In this document: one piece after another, positions 40,986-50,796 of the stretch
Layout: each line of letters begins with the position of its first letter
Position numbering within the stretch: the first letter of the stretch is position 1
Assembly (NCBI GenBank): GCA_050747525.1
Contig: JBOGOC010000102.1
Coordinates: 35,135-99,134, forward strand
Source of the DNA: JBOGOC01 sp050747525
GTDB taxonomy: Bacteria; Acidobacteriota; Polarisedimenticolia; JACPZX01; DASXTC01
Reading direction: 5' to 3'
Length of the DNA: 64,000 nt
Notes under the pieces: generated by a model
The model's input: the letters and a program-made list of their open reading frames with translations, nothing else
Told to the model about the DNA's origin: nothing
Databases searched by the model: none
Program-made: the position numbers and the translations under genes

Positions 40986-43785
40986 GAGGGGCGCCCTCCG
41001 CATCCTGGCGGCCGCGGGCCTTGCCGCCGCGCTGGCGGCGCCGTCGGTCCGTGGAGAGGCGGGCCTCGCCGGCGGCGAGTTCCATTTCAGCGCGACGGTG
41101 GGCGGCGGGAAGGTGCTCCTGCGCTGGACCTCCACGGAGCGCCCCGCGCCCCACGACGCCTATGTCCTCATGAAGAAGCAGGCGGGCGCGGCGGAATTCA
41201 GCACGGTCGGGCCGGTGCCCATCGTCCCGCTCACCGATCCCAACGCCATCGAGGCGGTCTTCCCCGCCGGGAGCGAGCTGCGGAGCGACGCCCTGCGAAC
41301 CCTGGTACCCCGCGTGGCCCCGGACATCCCGACGGCGCTTTTCTCGCTGCGATCGAGCGCCGATCCGGCCCTCCGCACGCAGCGCGAGATGCTGCTCAAC
41401 ACGAGCTACGGCGTGGCCATCGTCGAAGGGCTGGCCTATCTCGATGCGGCGGTCGATCCCGGCGAGCTGTTCACCTACGAGATCTGGAGCGTGGATCCCG
41501 TCACCGACCCCACGGCGCCGGTGGAGCGCCTCGGGAAGCTCTCGGTCAAGGTGCAGGACACGGTGCTTCCGGCGCCCACCGAGCTGGAGGCCGTGACCGT
41601 GGCGGGGGAGGTCGGCGACGGCAAGGTGTTCCTCTTCTGGAACCCGACGCAGAATCCCGGGAAGGACCGCGAGACGACGGCCACCGGCTTCGGCTTCGAC
41701 ATCTACCGTGTCACCGGGACGTCCGATCCCAACGCGGCGATCCCGGATCCCGGGGTCCCTGTGGACGATCCCAACTCCGGAGCGATCCGGATCAACTCCG
41801 AGCCGGTCATCCCGGTGCCGACGACCGATCCGAACAAGCCGAATTTCTTCTTCGTGGACGGCCACGCTCCCATCGATCCGAACCAGCCGTCTCTCGTCAG
41901 AGGCACCAGCTACAAGTACTGGCTGGTCCCGCGCGACCTCCTGCGCCGGCACGGCGCCTTCAGCGCGCCGGTGCAGGTCTGCGTTCCCGATCAGAGGAAG
42001 CCCCGGCAGGTGGGAGGCGTGAAGGCGAATGCGGTGACGGGCTCGGGGGTGGAGCTGACCTGGTCGGCCAACGCCAGCGACCCCAACTCGATTGGCATCA
42101 GCGACCCGTATGTGGACGACACGGCCTCGTACAACGTGTACCGGACCACCGATCACAAGACCCTGCTCGGCGCTCCCGATCCGACCCTGCGGATCGCCAC
42201 CAGCGTGATCGGGACCTCGTTCGTCGACGGCGTCCCGGCGCTGGGGACTAACCAGGGGAAGAACTTCTGGTACGCGGTCACCGCCGTCGATGGAAGCCTG
42301 TGCAACAAGCCGGGCAACGAGAGTCACTATTCCGCCCCCACGCGCGGCATCTACTACGACGTCACGGCGCCGACCATCGGCGATGTGGACGGCTACTGCG
42401 ACACCGTGCAGAACCCCCGCTGTCTCAGGGACTGCGGCCCCTCTTCCGACCCGAACTACCTGGCCTTCATCAAGCCGTGGTGCGACTGCGGCGGCGCCTC
42501 GGGGATCTGGCCGGTGACCGGGGACCAGTGGGGGTACAAGATCCGGGGGACCGACGTACCCTCCGACAACCGCAGCATCAGGCTGTATCGAGGCTCCAAG
42601 GGGAAAGACTTCAAGCCAGTCGAGGAGACCCCCCTCGACGCCACGATGCTGGAGGCGAAGCTGCCCGAGACGTTCGCCGCCCGGATCTCGCAGAAGCTGG
42701 AATACCGGGCGCGCGCCATGGATCGCGACTCGAACCTCGGGCCGTCGGTGGCGCCGACCGGCATGGTGGGGCAGGGGATGCCGGCCTTCGTGAGAGGAGG
42801 AGCTCCCTTGAGGCCCGTCATCCTGGGGACCTCGTACGATCCGGCCGCCGGAGCGCTCACGGTCAGATGGCACGCTCCCGGCGCTGGAGCCCTGGCCGGC
42901 TTCGTCCTGCGCAGGCCCGCCGCCATTGCAGGCCCCGGCTCGGTCGACTACCTGCCCAGGGGCAACTTCTGGGGGGAGTCGAACGCCGATCCCAACGGAT
43001 TCCGCGATCCTGCCCACTGCGACCCGGATGACGACCAGCGGGTGGACTTCGACGGAGACGGCATCGACCCGTTCGACATCATCATCGCCGATGACACCAG
43101 GGACCTCGCCGACCTCATCGCCACCAGCCCCGGTCTCGGAGGCCTGAGAGATCCCGCGACGGGCTACTTCCAGCACACCTTCACCGGGCTGGCGCTCCGG
43201 GAGGAGGTCGACGTCTTCTCCGTCGATCTCGCGGGACAGCTCAGCCTCCCCGCCACGGCGACCAACCTGAGGGTGGACGCCGATCCCGACACGCTGGCCT
43301 GGCCGGATCGTGACCTGCCGCCGACGTACCTCCTCGCCGGGGTGCGCATCGACCATGGGGGGGCCTTCGACGAGGTGAACGTCTGCTGGGATCAGGATCA
43401 GGCAAGTCTCGTCCCGGGCGGGCCAACGGCCGGCAATCCCAGGTGGGTGGCGGTCTTCCGGGCCCTCGTGGAATCAACGGGTCCTCGCGGGTTCCAGCAG
43501 CGCAGTCCGCTCGTCGATATCGCCGCCTACAGCTACACGAGCGAAGACCCCGCCGAGTGCAGCACGTGCATGACCAGCCTCGTGGCGCGCCTCGGCGGCG
43601 CCACGCCTTCCGAGTTCGTCTGCTGGAAGGATTTCAAGGTTCCCTCCGTGGCGGCCTACAAGTACGTCGTGGTGGGCTTCAGGGGCGCATCTTCCGCCGA
43701 CACGGGCCCGCGGGACGACAGGGAGATCCAGGCCGTCTTCGCCTCCGCCACGTGCCTGCCCGACGTGGTGAGCTGCGCGCCATGA
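40966..43785 (+). CDS. Exported multi-domain (fibronectin-III-like) protein, DPN-rich, 939 aa
   Basis: ATG 40966 with GGAG upstream; it overlaps the previous gene by 20 bases. The signal sequence has a twin-Arg-like start (MGLTATRRGALRILAAAGL), so Tat export is possible. Several fibronectin-III-like segments follow (GGKVLLRWTSTERPAPHDAY, DGKVFLFWNPTQN, GVELTWSANASDPN, LTVRWHAPGAGALAGFVLRR). The protein has eight DPN tripeptides. A Cys-rich insert lies near residues 480-510 (CDTVQNPRCLRDCG) and an Asp-rich possible Ca2+ site near 690 (DPDDDQRVDFDGDGIDP). Its stop overlaps the next start (ATGA). No enzymatic motif is visible. Confidence 0.83.
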   Translation: MGLTATRRGALRILAAAGLAAALAAPSVRGEAGLAGGEFHFSATVGGGKVLLRWTSTERPAPHDAYVLMKKQAGAAEFSTVGPVPIVPLTDPNAIEAVFPAGSELRSDALRTLVPRVAPDIPTALFSLRSSADPALRTQREMLLNTSYGVAIVEGLAYLDAAVDPGELFTYEIWSVDPVTDPTAPVERLGKLSVKVQDTVLPAPTELEAVTVAGEVGDGKVFLFWNPTQNPGKDRETTATGFGFDIYRVTGTSDPNAAIPDPGVPVDDPNSGAIRINSEPVIPVPTTDPNKPNFFFVDGHAPIDPNQPSLVRGTSYKYWLVPRDLLRRHGAFSAPVQVCVPDQRKPRQVGGVKANAVTGSGVELTWSANASDPNSIGISDPYVDDTASYNVYRTTDHKTLLGAPDPTLRIATSVIGTSFVDGVPALGTNQGKNFWYAVTAVDGSLCNKPGNESHYSAPTRGIYYDVTAPTIGDVDGYCDTVQNPRCLRDCGPSSDPNYLAFIKPWCDCGGASGIWPVTGDQWGYKIRGTDVPSDNRSIRLYRGSKGKDFKPVEETPLDATMLEAKLPETFAARISQKLEYRARAMDRDSNLGPSVAPTGMVGQGMPAFVRGGAPLRPVILGTSYDPAAGALTVRWHAPGAGALAGFVLRRPAAIAGPGSVDYLPRGNFWGESNADPNGFRDPAHCDPDDDQRVDFDGDGIDPFDIIIADDTRDLADLIATSPGLGGLRDPATGYFQHTFTGLALREEVDVFSVDLAGQLSLPATATNLRVDADPDTLAWPDRDLPPTYLLAGVRIDHGGAFDEVNVCWDQDQASLVPGGPTAGNPRWVAVFRALVESTGPRGFQQRSPLVDIAAYSYTSEDPAECSTCMTSLVARLGGATPSEFVCWKDFKVPSVAAYKYVVVGFRGASSADTGPRDDREIQAVFASATCLPDVVSCAP

Positions 43786-46700
43786 GCGATCGCTTCTTCC
43801 CCCCAACGACACGGTTGGCGCAAGCGACGCTCGTGGCGTGCCTCACCGCGACCCTGATTCCGACGGCTCCGGTGCGCGCCGACCATGGCGCCGGCGGACC
43901 GGTCCACAGCAACCTCCAGATCCACGTCCTGGATCCGGCGGACCCTTCGATCCTCACCTACTCGTTCGGCGATTGGGCAGGACCCTGGTGGGTGGCCGAT
44001 GCGAGCCCGCCGGGAGCCGACAAGGTCCCCCTGATCGTCGTGGCGTTCGAGACCACGGTGCCCTCGGGGGAGACGCCGATGCGCCAGGCGCACTTCGCGG
44101 TGCTGGTCATGACCGAGACCGGGCAGGTCCAGATCCTGCAGAACGAGGCCGTGGGGCCCGCGGACAGCGAGATCCAGTTCGTGGAGATCCTCAGGCCGGG
44201 TGTCCTCATCACGGGTCTGGATGTCTACCAGGGGTCCGATCCCAACAGCCTCACCGTCCACCACTACACGTGGGATGCTGTCGGCCTCAGGTTCGACCCG
44301 GACCCGCCCGACACCACGGCCGCGCTCCCCGTCCGGAGCCCGGCGGCCGATCAGCTCAAGTTCGGCGCCGGGGGGGTGTTCACCGACATCGACATCACGA
44401 CCAACGCCTCGGTCCGCTCCGCGTCGCGATTCGTCCTGGTGGGCCAGGATACGCCGCCGTCCCTGTCGGTGGAGGCGGAGCCCAGGGGAGGGCTCTACAC
44501 GACCACCGTGGCCGTCGTGCCGTTCGCGACCGACCCGGCGGCCGCGATCCGCTTCACGCTCACCAGCGACGGCACGCCTCCACCGGATCCCGACGCGGGA
44601 TCGCCCCTCTTCGGCTCGGATGGGCCCGACCCTGGCACGGATCCGGACCCCATCCATCTCCTGCCCAGAACGACGAGCTCCACGATCTGGAGGCTGAAGC
44701 TCAAGGCCTTCAGCGGACCCCTCTCCAGCGAGGTCGTCGAGGAGACCTACGTCGTCGCCGCGTCGTTGTTCGCCGACAGCGACCACGACGGCCTGCCGGA
44801 CATCTGGGAAGCGGCCAACGGATTCGATCCGCTGCGCAGCGACAGGAATCGCGACACCGACGGGGACGGATGCTCCGACTTCGATGAGCGGCGGCTGGGC
44901 AGCCTGGAGAACGATCCGGGCTCGGTCTGCGTCGAGACGCGCCAGGTGCGCCTCTCGGGAAGCGTCAACCGGCCCGACGCCATCGCCGTGTCGGGTGCGA
45001 CCGTCGAGACGATCTCCCCCGGCGGGCTGGACCTCGTCTCCGATCCGAACCGCATCCACGCGGTGACCGATCCCAACGGTGCCTTCACGGGCGCCCGCAC
45101 GCTGGGAGAGTCGCACGTCATCCTGCACGCCGTCGATCCCAATGAGCCGCAGGTCGTGCTGCACCGCTTCGTCCCGGACACGCGCTGGGCCCTTCCGCCG
45201 CGCAGGTTCGGCGATCCGGGGTTCTTCTCCGATCCCAACGTTCTTTCCGATCTGAACCGCCTGCTGGATCCCAACACCTGGTTCGACCAGTACAAGGCGA
45301 ACCTCCAGTACGACATCCAGATCGCAGGCCTCGGGGTGGATGGGCGCTCCTCGGCCGTCCTCCAGATCGTCGAGAACGAGGTCGAAGCGCTCCTGCCCGG
45401 ACTGGTGCGCGACCACATCGGGTTCCCGGTGGAAATCGACGAAGACAACGCCCCCCCGGGCGACTTCCCCGGCCCCGGCGACATCGATCTCGACGGCGAC
45501 CGAGAGCTGGACGCCGACCGGAACGACCCGCCGCTCGAGGTCTTCCCCGGAGCCGGCGATACCGACCTCGACGGCGACCTCGCGTTCGATGGCTTCGTGC
45601 TGGAGCTGGGACGGCAGGGAGCGGGGCTCACGGGCCGCCGGCTGGAGCTGCTGGAGGAGTTCGGAGAGCCGGTGTCGCTGCTGGTGGCCACCGTTGAAGA
45701 TCCGAACGTGTCGACGTACGCGGGCTGGTTCGATCTCGCGGAGGATGTCGTCCGAGCCGTGCCGGATTGCGCGGGTTTCTTCGGCACCACGGATGATGTG
45801 CTCACCGATCTGCTGGACGGCCGGACGCTCGACCCCAACGGCATCGGCGGGTGCATCGACGCGCTGCCCGCGTCCTTTGCCGCGGGAGCCGCAGCGTCCG
45901 GGTCAGCCTCCTTGCTGCCGGCGGACCTGCGTGGCCTGGTGGCGGCGGTGCGTGCGGCGGCCCGCGCCATGGCCGCCATCTACGGCAGGGTGCTCTTGCG
46001 GGGAGAGAGCGGCTTCTACGAGAGAGGGGACGCACTGGCCACGGGCCTTCTGTACCGGGCCATCGTTGCGCGGCTGGTGGAGGCGCGAGCCGGAGATCCC
46101 AACGCCCTGTCGGACATCGTCCTGGGCGCGGAGGAGGGGGCGCGCGCCGTGCAGGAGGCCAGGACGCTGGCCGGCGCGGGGAGGCCGGACGCGCTGTCAC
46201 ACCTCCTTCAAGGAGTTCGCGTGCTGGCTGCGGCACTCGATGCCGCTGACGGCGATCCGGGCGGTCTGGCCAACCTGAACGCGCGGATGAACGGACTCGT
46301 CTATCGCATCGATCGCCTGGCCGGAGATCCCAACGGCCTCCTCGCCCTGGAGCAGGCCGCCGATGATTTTCTTCAACCGGACACTGATCCTCCGGTCGTC
46401 GCGATCTTTCCGTCCGGCACACTGTTCACGGGACCACTCGTCGTGACGCTGCTCTCCGACGAGCCCGCGACCATCCATTACACCCTCGACGGCTCGGATC
46501 CGGCTCCCGGAGGAGCCTCGACCTTCACGGCCGCCAATGAGGCCGCCGTCGCCATCAACGCCGACACGACTCTCTCGTGGATGGCCAGCGACGTCCCCTG
46601 GCTCAACCTCAGCGGAATATCGAGAGCCACCTACCTGAGGGACGCCGACGCGGATGCGGTCGCCGACATCAACGACAACTGCCCGCCGACCTACAACCCG

Positions 46701-47141
46701 GGGCAGGAGAACTTCGATGGCGATCCGCAGGGCGATGCCTGTGACCCCGATGACGACAACGACCTCGTGGCGGACGCCGCAGACTGCCGTCCCATGGACA
46801 ATTCCTTGTGGGCGGCGCCCGACGAGCTCCCCATCACGCTCATCTTCACGAACGTGACGAATCTCGAATGGACCTCGCTTGCTCTCGCGGCAGGTCCCGC
46901 CACCTTCTACGACCTCATCCGCGGGCTCGCTTCCGATCTGCGAAGCGCCGGTCCGGGGCACCAGTTCGACGCCGCCGTGTGCCGGCTCGACAACGGACCC
47001 GCGCCGGCGATGACCGACATGGAGCTCCCGGGTCCGGGAGGGATCTTCTACTACCTGGTCCGCGGGGAGAACGCCTGCGGAACCGGGCTCTATGGCCGCG
47101 GGACCGACGGCGCCGAAGAGGTCTCTCTGGCCTGTCCGTGA
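43782..47141 (+). CDS. Exported DPN-rich protein with chitobiase-C-like and thrombospondin-3-like repeats, 1119 aa
   Basis: Starts at the ATG overlapping the previous TGA. The signal peptide is LAQATLVACLTATLIPTAPVRA. Two chitobiase C-terminal-like segments (AAIRFTLTSDGTPP and ATIHYTLDGSDP) flank a long central region. Asp-rich Ca2+ sites appear as DSDHDGLPDIWEAANGFDP and, near the end, a thrombospondin type-3-like stretch (DADADAVADINDNCP, GDACDPDDDNDL). The last ~90 residues are the module shared with the 28065 gene product (FYDLIRGLAS, GIFYYLVRGENACGTG, ending ACP). Ten DPN tripeptides occur. It ends the giant operon and is presumably surface-located. Confidence 0.83.
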   Translation: MSDRFFPPTTRLAQATLVACLTATLIPTAPVRADHGAGGPVHSNLQIHVLDPADPSILTYSFGDWAGPWWVADASPPGADKVPLIVVAFETTVPSGETPMRQAHFAVLVMTETGQVQILQNEAVGPADSEIQFVEILRPGVLITGLDVYQGSDPNSLTVHHYTWDAVGLRFDPDPPDTTAALPVRSPAADQLKFGAGGVFTDIDITTNASVRSASRFVLVGQDTPPSLSVEAEPRGGLYTTTVAVVPFATDPAAAIRFTLTSDGTPPPDPDAGSPLFGSDGPDPGTDPDPIHLLPRTTSSTIWRLKLKAFSGPLSSEVVEETYVVAASLFADSDHDGLPDIWEAANGFDPLRSDRNRDTDGDGCSDFDERRLGSLENDPGSVCVETRQVRLSGSVNRPDAIAVSGATVETISPGGLDLVSDPNRIHAVTDPNGAFTGARTLGESHVILHAVDPNEPQVVLHRFVPDTRWALPPRRFGDPGFFSDPNVLSDLNRLLDPNTWFDQYKANLQYDIQIAGLGVDGRSSAVLQIVENEVEALLPGLVRDHIGFPVEIDEDNAPPGDFPGPGDIDLDGDRELDADRNDPPLEVFPGAGDTDLDGDLAFDGFVLELGRQGAGLTGRRLELLEEFGEPVSLLVATVEDPNVSTYAGWFDLAEDVVRAVPDCAGFFGTTDDVLTDLLDGRTLDPNGIGGCIDALPASFAAGAAASGSASLLPADLRGLVAAVRAAARAMAAIYGRVLLRGESGFYERGDALATGLLYRAIVARLVEARAGDPNALSDIVLGAEEGARAVQEARTLAGAGRPDALSHLLQGVRVLAAALDAADGDPGGLANLNARMNGLVYRIDRLAGDPNGLLALEQAADDFLQPDTDPPVVAIFPSGTLFTGPLVVTLLSDEPATIHYTLDGSDPAPGGASTFTAANEAAVAINADTTLSWMASDVPWLNLSGISRATYLRDADADAVADINDNCPPTYNPGQENFDGDPQGDACDPDDDNDLVADAADCRPMDNSLWAAPDELPITLIFTNVTNLEWTSLALAAGPATFYDLIRGLASDLRSAGPGHQFDAAVCRLDNGPAPAMTDMELPGPGGIFYYLVRGENACGTGLYGRGTDGAEEVSLACP

Positions 47142-47168
47142 CAGGGCGGATGACCGCCCCATCCTGCC

Positions 47169-47180
47169 CCTGACGTCAGG
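47169..47180. repeat. Perfect 12-bp palindrome after the giant operon
   Basis: CCTGACGTCAGG lies 28 bases after the operon's last stop and about 70 bases before tRNA-Arg(TCG). It is too short and has too little loop for a hairpin; it could be a protein-binding site. Confidence 0.25.
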
Positions 47181-47248
47181 CCGCCGGCACAAACCCGCGC
47201 CGGCCTGTCCCTGAGTAGCGCGCGGCGGATGGTAGACTGACTGCTCGC

Positions 47249-47325
<77 letters not shown>

Positions 47326-47494
47326 GTTTTCCGCCGATGCCTCGCCGCTTCCCGGCCGCGGCTCGCGCTCGTGACGGCTCTCGGCCACATCGAGGGGGGC
47401 GCGTGGATCCCGGCACCGGCAGGATGTCGCGGCCGCCATTGCCCCGGCCGCCGCCATCCCCACCGTCGGTTCCGTGCTCGTGCCAGCGCGGGGT

Positions 47495-48052
47495 TCAGTC
47501 CTTCTGGAAGTAGAAGCGGACGAACACGCGCCCGGTGTCCGCCTCATCGCCGAACGTCCATTCGCCGCCCAGCGCCATGCGGCCCGCAAAATTCCAGTTC
47601 GCCCCCGCGCTCACGGCGTCATTCTCGAAGTCCCCGACGTCCAGATGGTGGTAGTAGGCGTTGACCTCGAGATTCTCCAGCAGCATCCAGCGGAAGCCTC
47701 CCGACGCCCGATAGCCGTCGTCAAAAAGGTCGGTGTCGACGAAGGCCGCCTCGAGCACGAGGTCGAACTTGGGGCCGAACAGGCCGTGCCAGCCCGCGCC
47801 CGCCTCCCACGACTCGAAGTCACCCGGGTCGCGGTACTCGCCGAAGAAATGGAAACTGCGCAAACCGAAGGAAGCGCCGCCGAACCAGCCATTCTCCGAA
47901 TCGCTCACCTCCAGATCCTCTCGCAGCCAGCCTCCTTCGACGAAGCCGTAGCGCAGATCACGGGGCCCGGCGAAGGAAAGGGCAGGACCCATCAGAATGA
48001 GGAGCAAGGCACAGAGGAATACAGGTCCGCGAACGACGGTCTGTCTGCTCAT
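47495..48052 (-). CDS. Outer-membrane beta-barrel-like protein
   Basis: A 185-aa protein with signal peptide (VFLCALLLILMGPALSFA). The mature part shows repeated aromatic-rich strands (FGGASFGLRSFHFFGEYRD, FRWMLLENLEVNAYYHHL) and ends with a typical barrel-closing strand, TGRVFVRFYFQKD, although the last residue is not aromatic. Acidic loops (LFDDGYRAS) may face outward. No enzymatic motif is seen. It stands alone between tRNA-Arg and a divergent membrane-protein gene. Confidence 0.75.
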   Translation of the reverse strand: MSRQTVVRGPVFLCALLLILMGPALSFAGPRDLRYGFVEGGWLREDLEVSDSENGWFGGASFGLRSFHFFGEYRDPGDFESWEAGAGWHGLFGPKFDLVLEAAFVDTDLFDDGYRASGGFRWMLLENLEVNAYYHHLDVGDFENDAVSAGANWNFAGRMALGGEWTFGDEADTGRVFVRFYFQKD

Positions 48053-48173
48053 TGACTCGTGCTCCTATTGGAACGTCCGACACGGTGCGCCCCGAATCAG
48101 GCGGCGCATGACGACGGGCACTCTAACGGGGCACGGTCCAGAGGGTCAAGCCCTTCTGCTAGGATCCGGCTCC

Positions 48174-49739
48174 ATGTCGTCGCGTCCTGCTCGCACCCCG
48201 CTCGCCGCCCTCGTCCCCATCCTGCTGGTGACCGCGATCTACCTCGTTCCCGTGGGAGGGAAGGACATCCTCATGAACCCCAACGAGCTGGTGCGCATCC
48301 AGCTCACCGAGGCCATGCTGCTTGACCACTCAGTCAGTCTGGACACTCTCCTGGAGGCGTACGGCGAGTCGCAGGATCAGTCGGTCCGTGAGGGCAGGGT
48401 CTATTCGGACAAGGCGCCGGGCGTCTCGTTTCTCGCGCTGCCCGTGGCTTGGGCTGCGGGGCCCCTGCTGCCGCGACAGGAGGGCATGATCTACCCGGCC
48501 TACTGGCTGTTGCGGCATGTGCTGGTGGTGGCCGTGTCCGCGATTCCCGCGGTCGTGCTCATGTTCATCCTGACCGGCGTTGCGGGAGGGTCGCTCGCGC
48601 CGTCGCAGCGGGCATGGCTGGCCGCGCTGCTCTGTCTGGCGACCCCGATGCTGACCTACGCGACGACCCTGTTCAGTCACGCCCCGGCGGCGGTGCTGGT
48701 GGGCGGCGCCTGGTTGCTGGCGGCCATCGGCGTCCCCTCGACGATGCGTTCCGGGCTGGCCGGCCTGCTGTCCGGGCTGGCGGTCACCACCGAATACCCC
48801 ACGCTTCTGCTGGGGGTCGTTCTTTTCGGAGTGGTCGTGCTGCGGCGTCCGATCCCGTGGCGGTCCGGGGCCGTCTTCGTCGTGGGACTGGCGGCAGGGA
48901 TTCTCCCCATGCTGGTGTATCACGCCGCGGCCTTCGGCTCCCCCTTGACGACGGGATACACCTTCAAGGTGGATCCGTGGCACGCCGAGATCATCGCCAG
49001 CGGCGCATCGGGCGTGGCGATGCCGACCTGGGAGAGATTGTACGGGGTGATGTTCAGCCCGCGCCGTGGCCTCCTTGCCTACAGCCCGGTGCTGCTGCTG
49101 GCTCTGTCGGGCCTGGCAGCGCGCTTTCGGAGGGCGCCGCGCGAAGCGCTGGCCGTGACGACGGCCTGCGCCGTCTATCTGGCGTTCGGTGCCAGTTTCG
49201 TGGACTGGCCGGGTGGATGGTGCGCGGCGGCGCGGCACTTGCTGCCCATCGTCCCGCTTTTGTGCCTTGGCATCGTCTGGGGCACGGACGCCTTCGGCCA
49301 ACGGGCCTGGTTCGCCTTCGCTCTGGCCGTGCTGGCCGGCGTCTCCGTATGCCACCAGCTGCTCAGCGTGGCGTTGACGCCGCTCTTCCCGCAGATCTAC
49401 GAGGCTCCGCTCGCTCAGGTGGCCGTCAGAAGCCTGTTCGACGGTGCCGCCATGCCGAACCTGGTCTCGCAGATGACGGGGAGCGACGCGCGAATGGTGT
49501 TCCTGGCGTGGGCGGCCTCGGGCCTCCTGGTGATGGTGATTGCGCTTCGCAGGGTGGTCCCGGCCATCGGGCCCGTGCGATGGGCTGCCGTCGTGGGGCT
49601 GGCCGCGGCCCTGGGAGCGGCCGGCCTTCAGGTGGGGCTCTCGACGCGCATCACGTCCGAGCAGGAGCATGTCCGCGCGGTGCTGCTCGACCGTCTGGGC
49701 TACCATGAGCTGGCGCGCGACGTCGATGCGCGTCGCTGA
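48174..49739 (+). CDS. Polytopic membrane protein, GT-C-like
   Basis: A 521-aa protein from ATG 48174 (AGGA upstream); further in-frame extension is non-coding. At least ten hydrophobic segments are present (LAALVPILLVTAIYLVPVGG, AVVLMFILTGVAGG and others). The first large loop (MNPNELVRIQLTEAMLLDHS, ... GRVYSDKAPGVSFLALP) resembles the catalytic loop of GT-C transferases in position and in the SDKAPG motif seen in membrane mannosyltransferase-like proteins. Later loops include FSPRRGLLAYSPVLLL and FVDWPGGWCAAARHLLPI. It probably handles a lipid-linked sugar. It converges on the SAM methyltransferase gene, three bases away. Confidence 0.75.
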   Translation: MSSRPARTPLAALVPILLVTAIYLVPVGGKDILMNPNELVRIQLTEAMLLDHSVSLDTLLEAYGESQDQSVREGRVYSDKAPGVSFLALPVAWAAGPLLPRQEGMIYPAYWLLRHVLVVAVSAIPAVVLMFILTGVAGGSLAPSQRAWLAALLCLATPMLTYATTLFSHAPAAVLVGGAWLLAAIGVPSTMRSGLAGLLSGLAVTTEYPTLLLGVVLFGVVVLRRPIPWRSGAVFVVGLAAGILPMLVYHAAAFGSPLTTGYTFKVDPWHAEIIASGASGVAMPTWERLYGVMFSPRRGLLAYSPVLLLALSGLAARFRRAPREALAVTTACAVYLAFGASFVDWPGGWCAAARHLLPIVPLLCLGIVWGTDAFGQRAWFAFALAVLAGVSVCHQLLSVALTPLFPQIYEAPLAQVAVRSLFDGAAMPNLVSQMTGSDARMVFLAWAASGLLVMVIALRRVVPAIGPVRWAAVVGLAAALGAAGLQVGLSTRITSEQEHVRAVLLDRLGYHELARDVDARR

Positions 49740-49742
49740 GCC

Positions 49743-50336
49743 TCACTTCTGCGCGACGGCCCACATGTTGAGCCGCGCCTGGAAGTAGCCGAAGCGCAGC
49801 TTCTCCATCTCGAATCCCGCTTTGCCGAAATACCACCCGATGAGCGGCAGCGTGTAGGTGAAGACGTGCTCGTCGATCTCCTCGGCGCTCACCAGGTTCA
49901 CGCTGGCCATCACCTTGAGCAGTCCGTTGGACCACGATGCCGGCGTGGTCATCACCACCACGCCGCCGGGCGCCAGGACGCGGTGCGCCTCCTGGAAGAG
50001 ACGCACGACCGAGGAGGGGCTCAGGTGCTCGATGACCGCGAGCATGGTGACCGCGCTGAAGTACCCATCTTCGAACGGGACCTGGGGAGCATTGTTCAGA
50101 TCGAGGGCGTGCCAGCGGATGTCCCCCTCGTCGCTGCCCGGCTGCTGGTCGATGGCGAACTTCTCCTTGAAGGATGTGTGCGCGAGGAAGTACGGAGTGG
50201 AGCCGCAGCCCACGTCGAGGATGCGTCCGTCGCGCAGGCTGGAGGGGATGAGCCGGTTCGCCACGCGGGCCCTGGCGCGGGCCAGAAAGGCCTCGAGCAG
50301 TCCGGTCCCCCGGGTGACGTGCTTGCGTGCCGCCAT
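49743..50336 (-). CDS. Class I SAM-dependent methyltransferase
   Basis: A 197-aa protein from ATG 50334-50336 with AGGAG close upstream. The SAM-binding motif I is ILDVGCGSTPYF near residue 40; the acidic FAIDQQPGSD, LDLNNAPQVPFED, VTMLAVIEHLSP and EAHRVLAPGGVVVMTTP follow in the canonical order of methyltransf_11 enzymes. The substrate is not evident. Its neighbour is the GT-C-like membrane protein on the other strand, so it may act on a glycolipid or polysaccharide precursor (inference). Confidence 0.88.
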   Translation of the reverse strand: MAARKHVTRGTGLLEAFLARARARVANRLIPSSLRDGRILDVGCGSTPYFLAHTSFKEKFAIDQQPGSDEGDIRWHALDLNNAPQVPFEDGYFSAVTMLAVIEHLSPSSVVRLFQEAHRVLAPGGVVVMTTPASWSNGLLKVMASVNLVSAEEIDEHVFTYTLPLIGWYFGKAGFEMEKLRFGYFQARLNMWAVAQK

Positions 50337-50457
50337 CGGCTCCTGCGCCAAAGTCCCCTCCCAGCGCGGATGATAGCTGCTGGCGGGCGGAAACCGAAGC
50401 GCGATGGCCGGATGGGCTCGACAGGCGTATGATGAAAAGGACCTGGAGGGATACCAG

Positions 50458-50793
50458 ATGAGAACTCGCCGTCTCGCAGCCTTCGTCGCTCTCCTGCTGG
50501 CCGGAGCGAGCCTGTCGCCCGCGATGGCCACCACGGAGGAGTTCAAGCTCCCCGCCCCGCCCGCCGGTGACCGGCCTTCGGTGAGGCCACCCGAGTTCAC
50601 GCCGGTCTGCACCGGCGACGCGCATGCTTGCCTGCACATGGCGAGGGCGCTGCGCCCGCGCGACAAAGACCGGCGCGTCGCGAAGCCCAAGGTCACCACG
50701 GTGAAGAAGGCGCCCCCCACCGTTACGACCCGGACCGGCACCGTGGTCAAGCACGGCAACGGGAGCAACCCCGAGCCGGTCGCCAACCCCTGA
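50458..50793 (+). CDS. Small secreted, basic, Pro/Thr-rich protein of unknown function
   Basis: A 111-aa protein with GGAGGG seven bases before ATG 50458. The signal peptide is RRLAAFVALLLAGASLSPAMA. The mature part is low-complexity: PAPPAGDRPSVRPPEF, one Cys pair (CTGDAHAC) that may form a disulfide, and a Lys/Thr/Val-rich tail (KVTTVKKAPPTVTTRTGTVV). No family is recognised. Immediately after its stop, in the same frame, lies a decayed copy of the shared C-terminal module, so this gene may once have been longer or the remnant may be unrelated. Confidence 0.65.
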   Translation: MRTRRLAAFVALLLAGASLSPAMATTEEFKLPAPPAGDRPSVRPPEFTPVCTGDAHACLHMARALRPRDKDRRVAKPKVTTVKKAPPTVTTRTGTVVKHGNGSNPEPVANP

Positions 50794-50796
50794 CCG

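Noticed and set aside
37374..41135. Very long minus-strand open frame (1253 codons) opposite the giant operon
   Set aside because: It is antisense to well-supported FG-GAP repeats and signal sequences, shows no domain or start signals, and is a normal by-product of GC-rich coding on the other strand. The same holds for minus frames at 35334-37211, 40651-43356 and 10801-13233.
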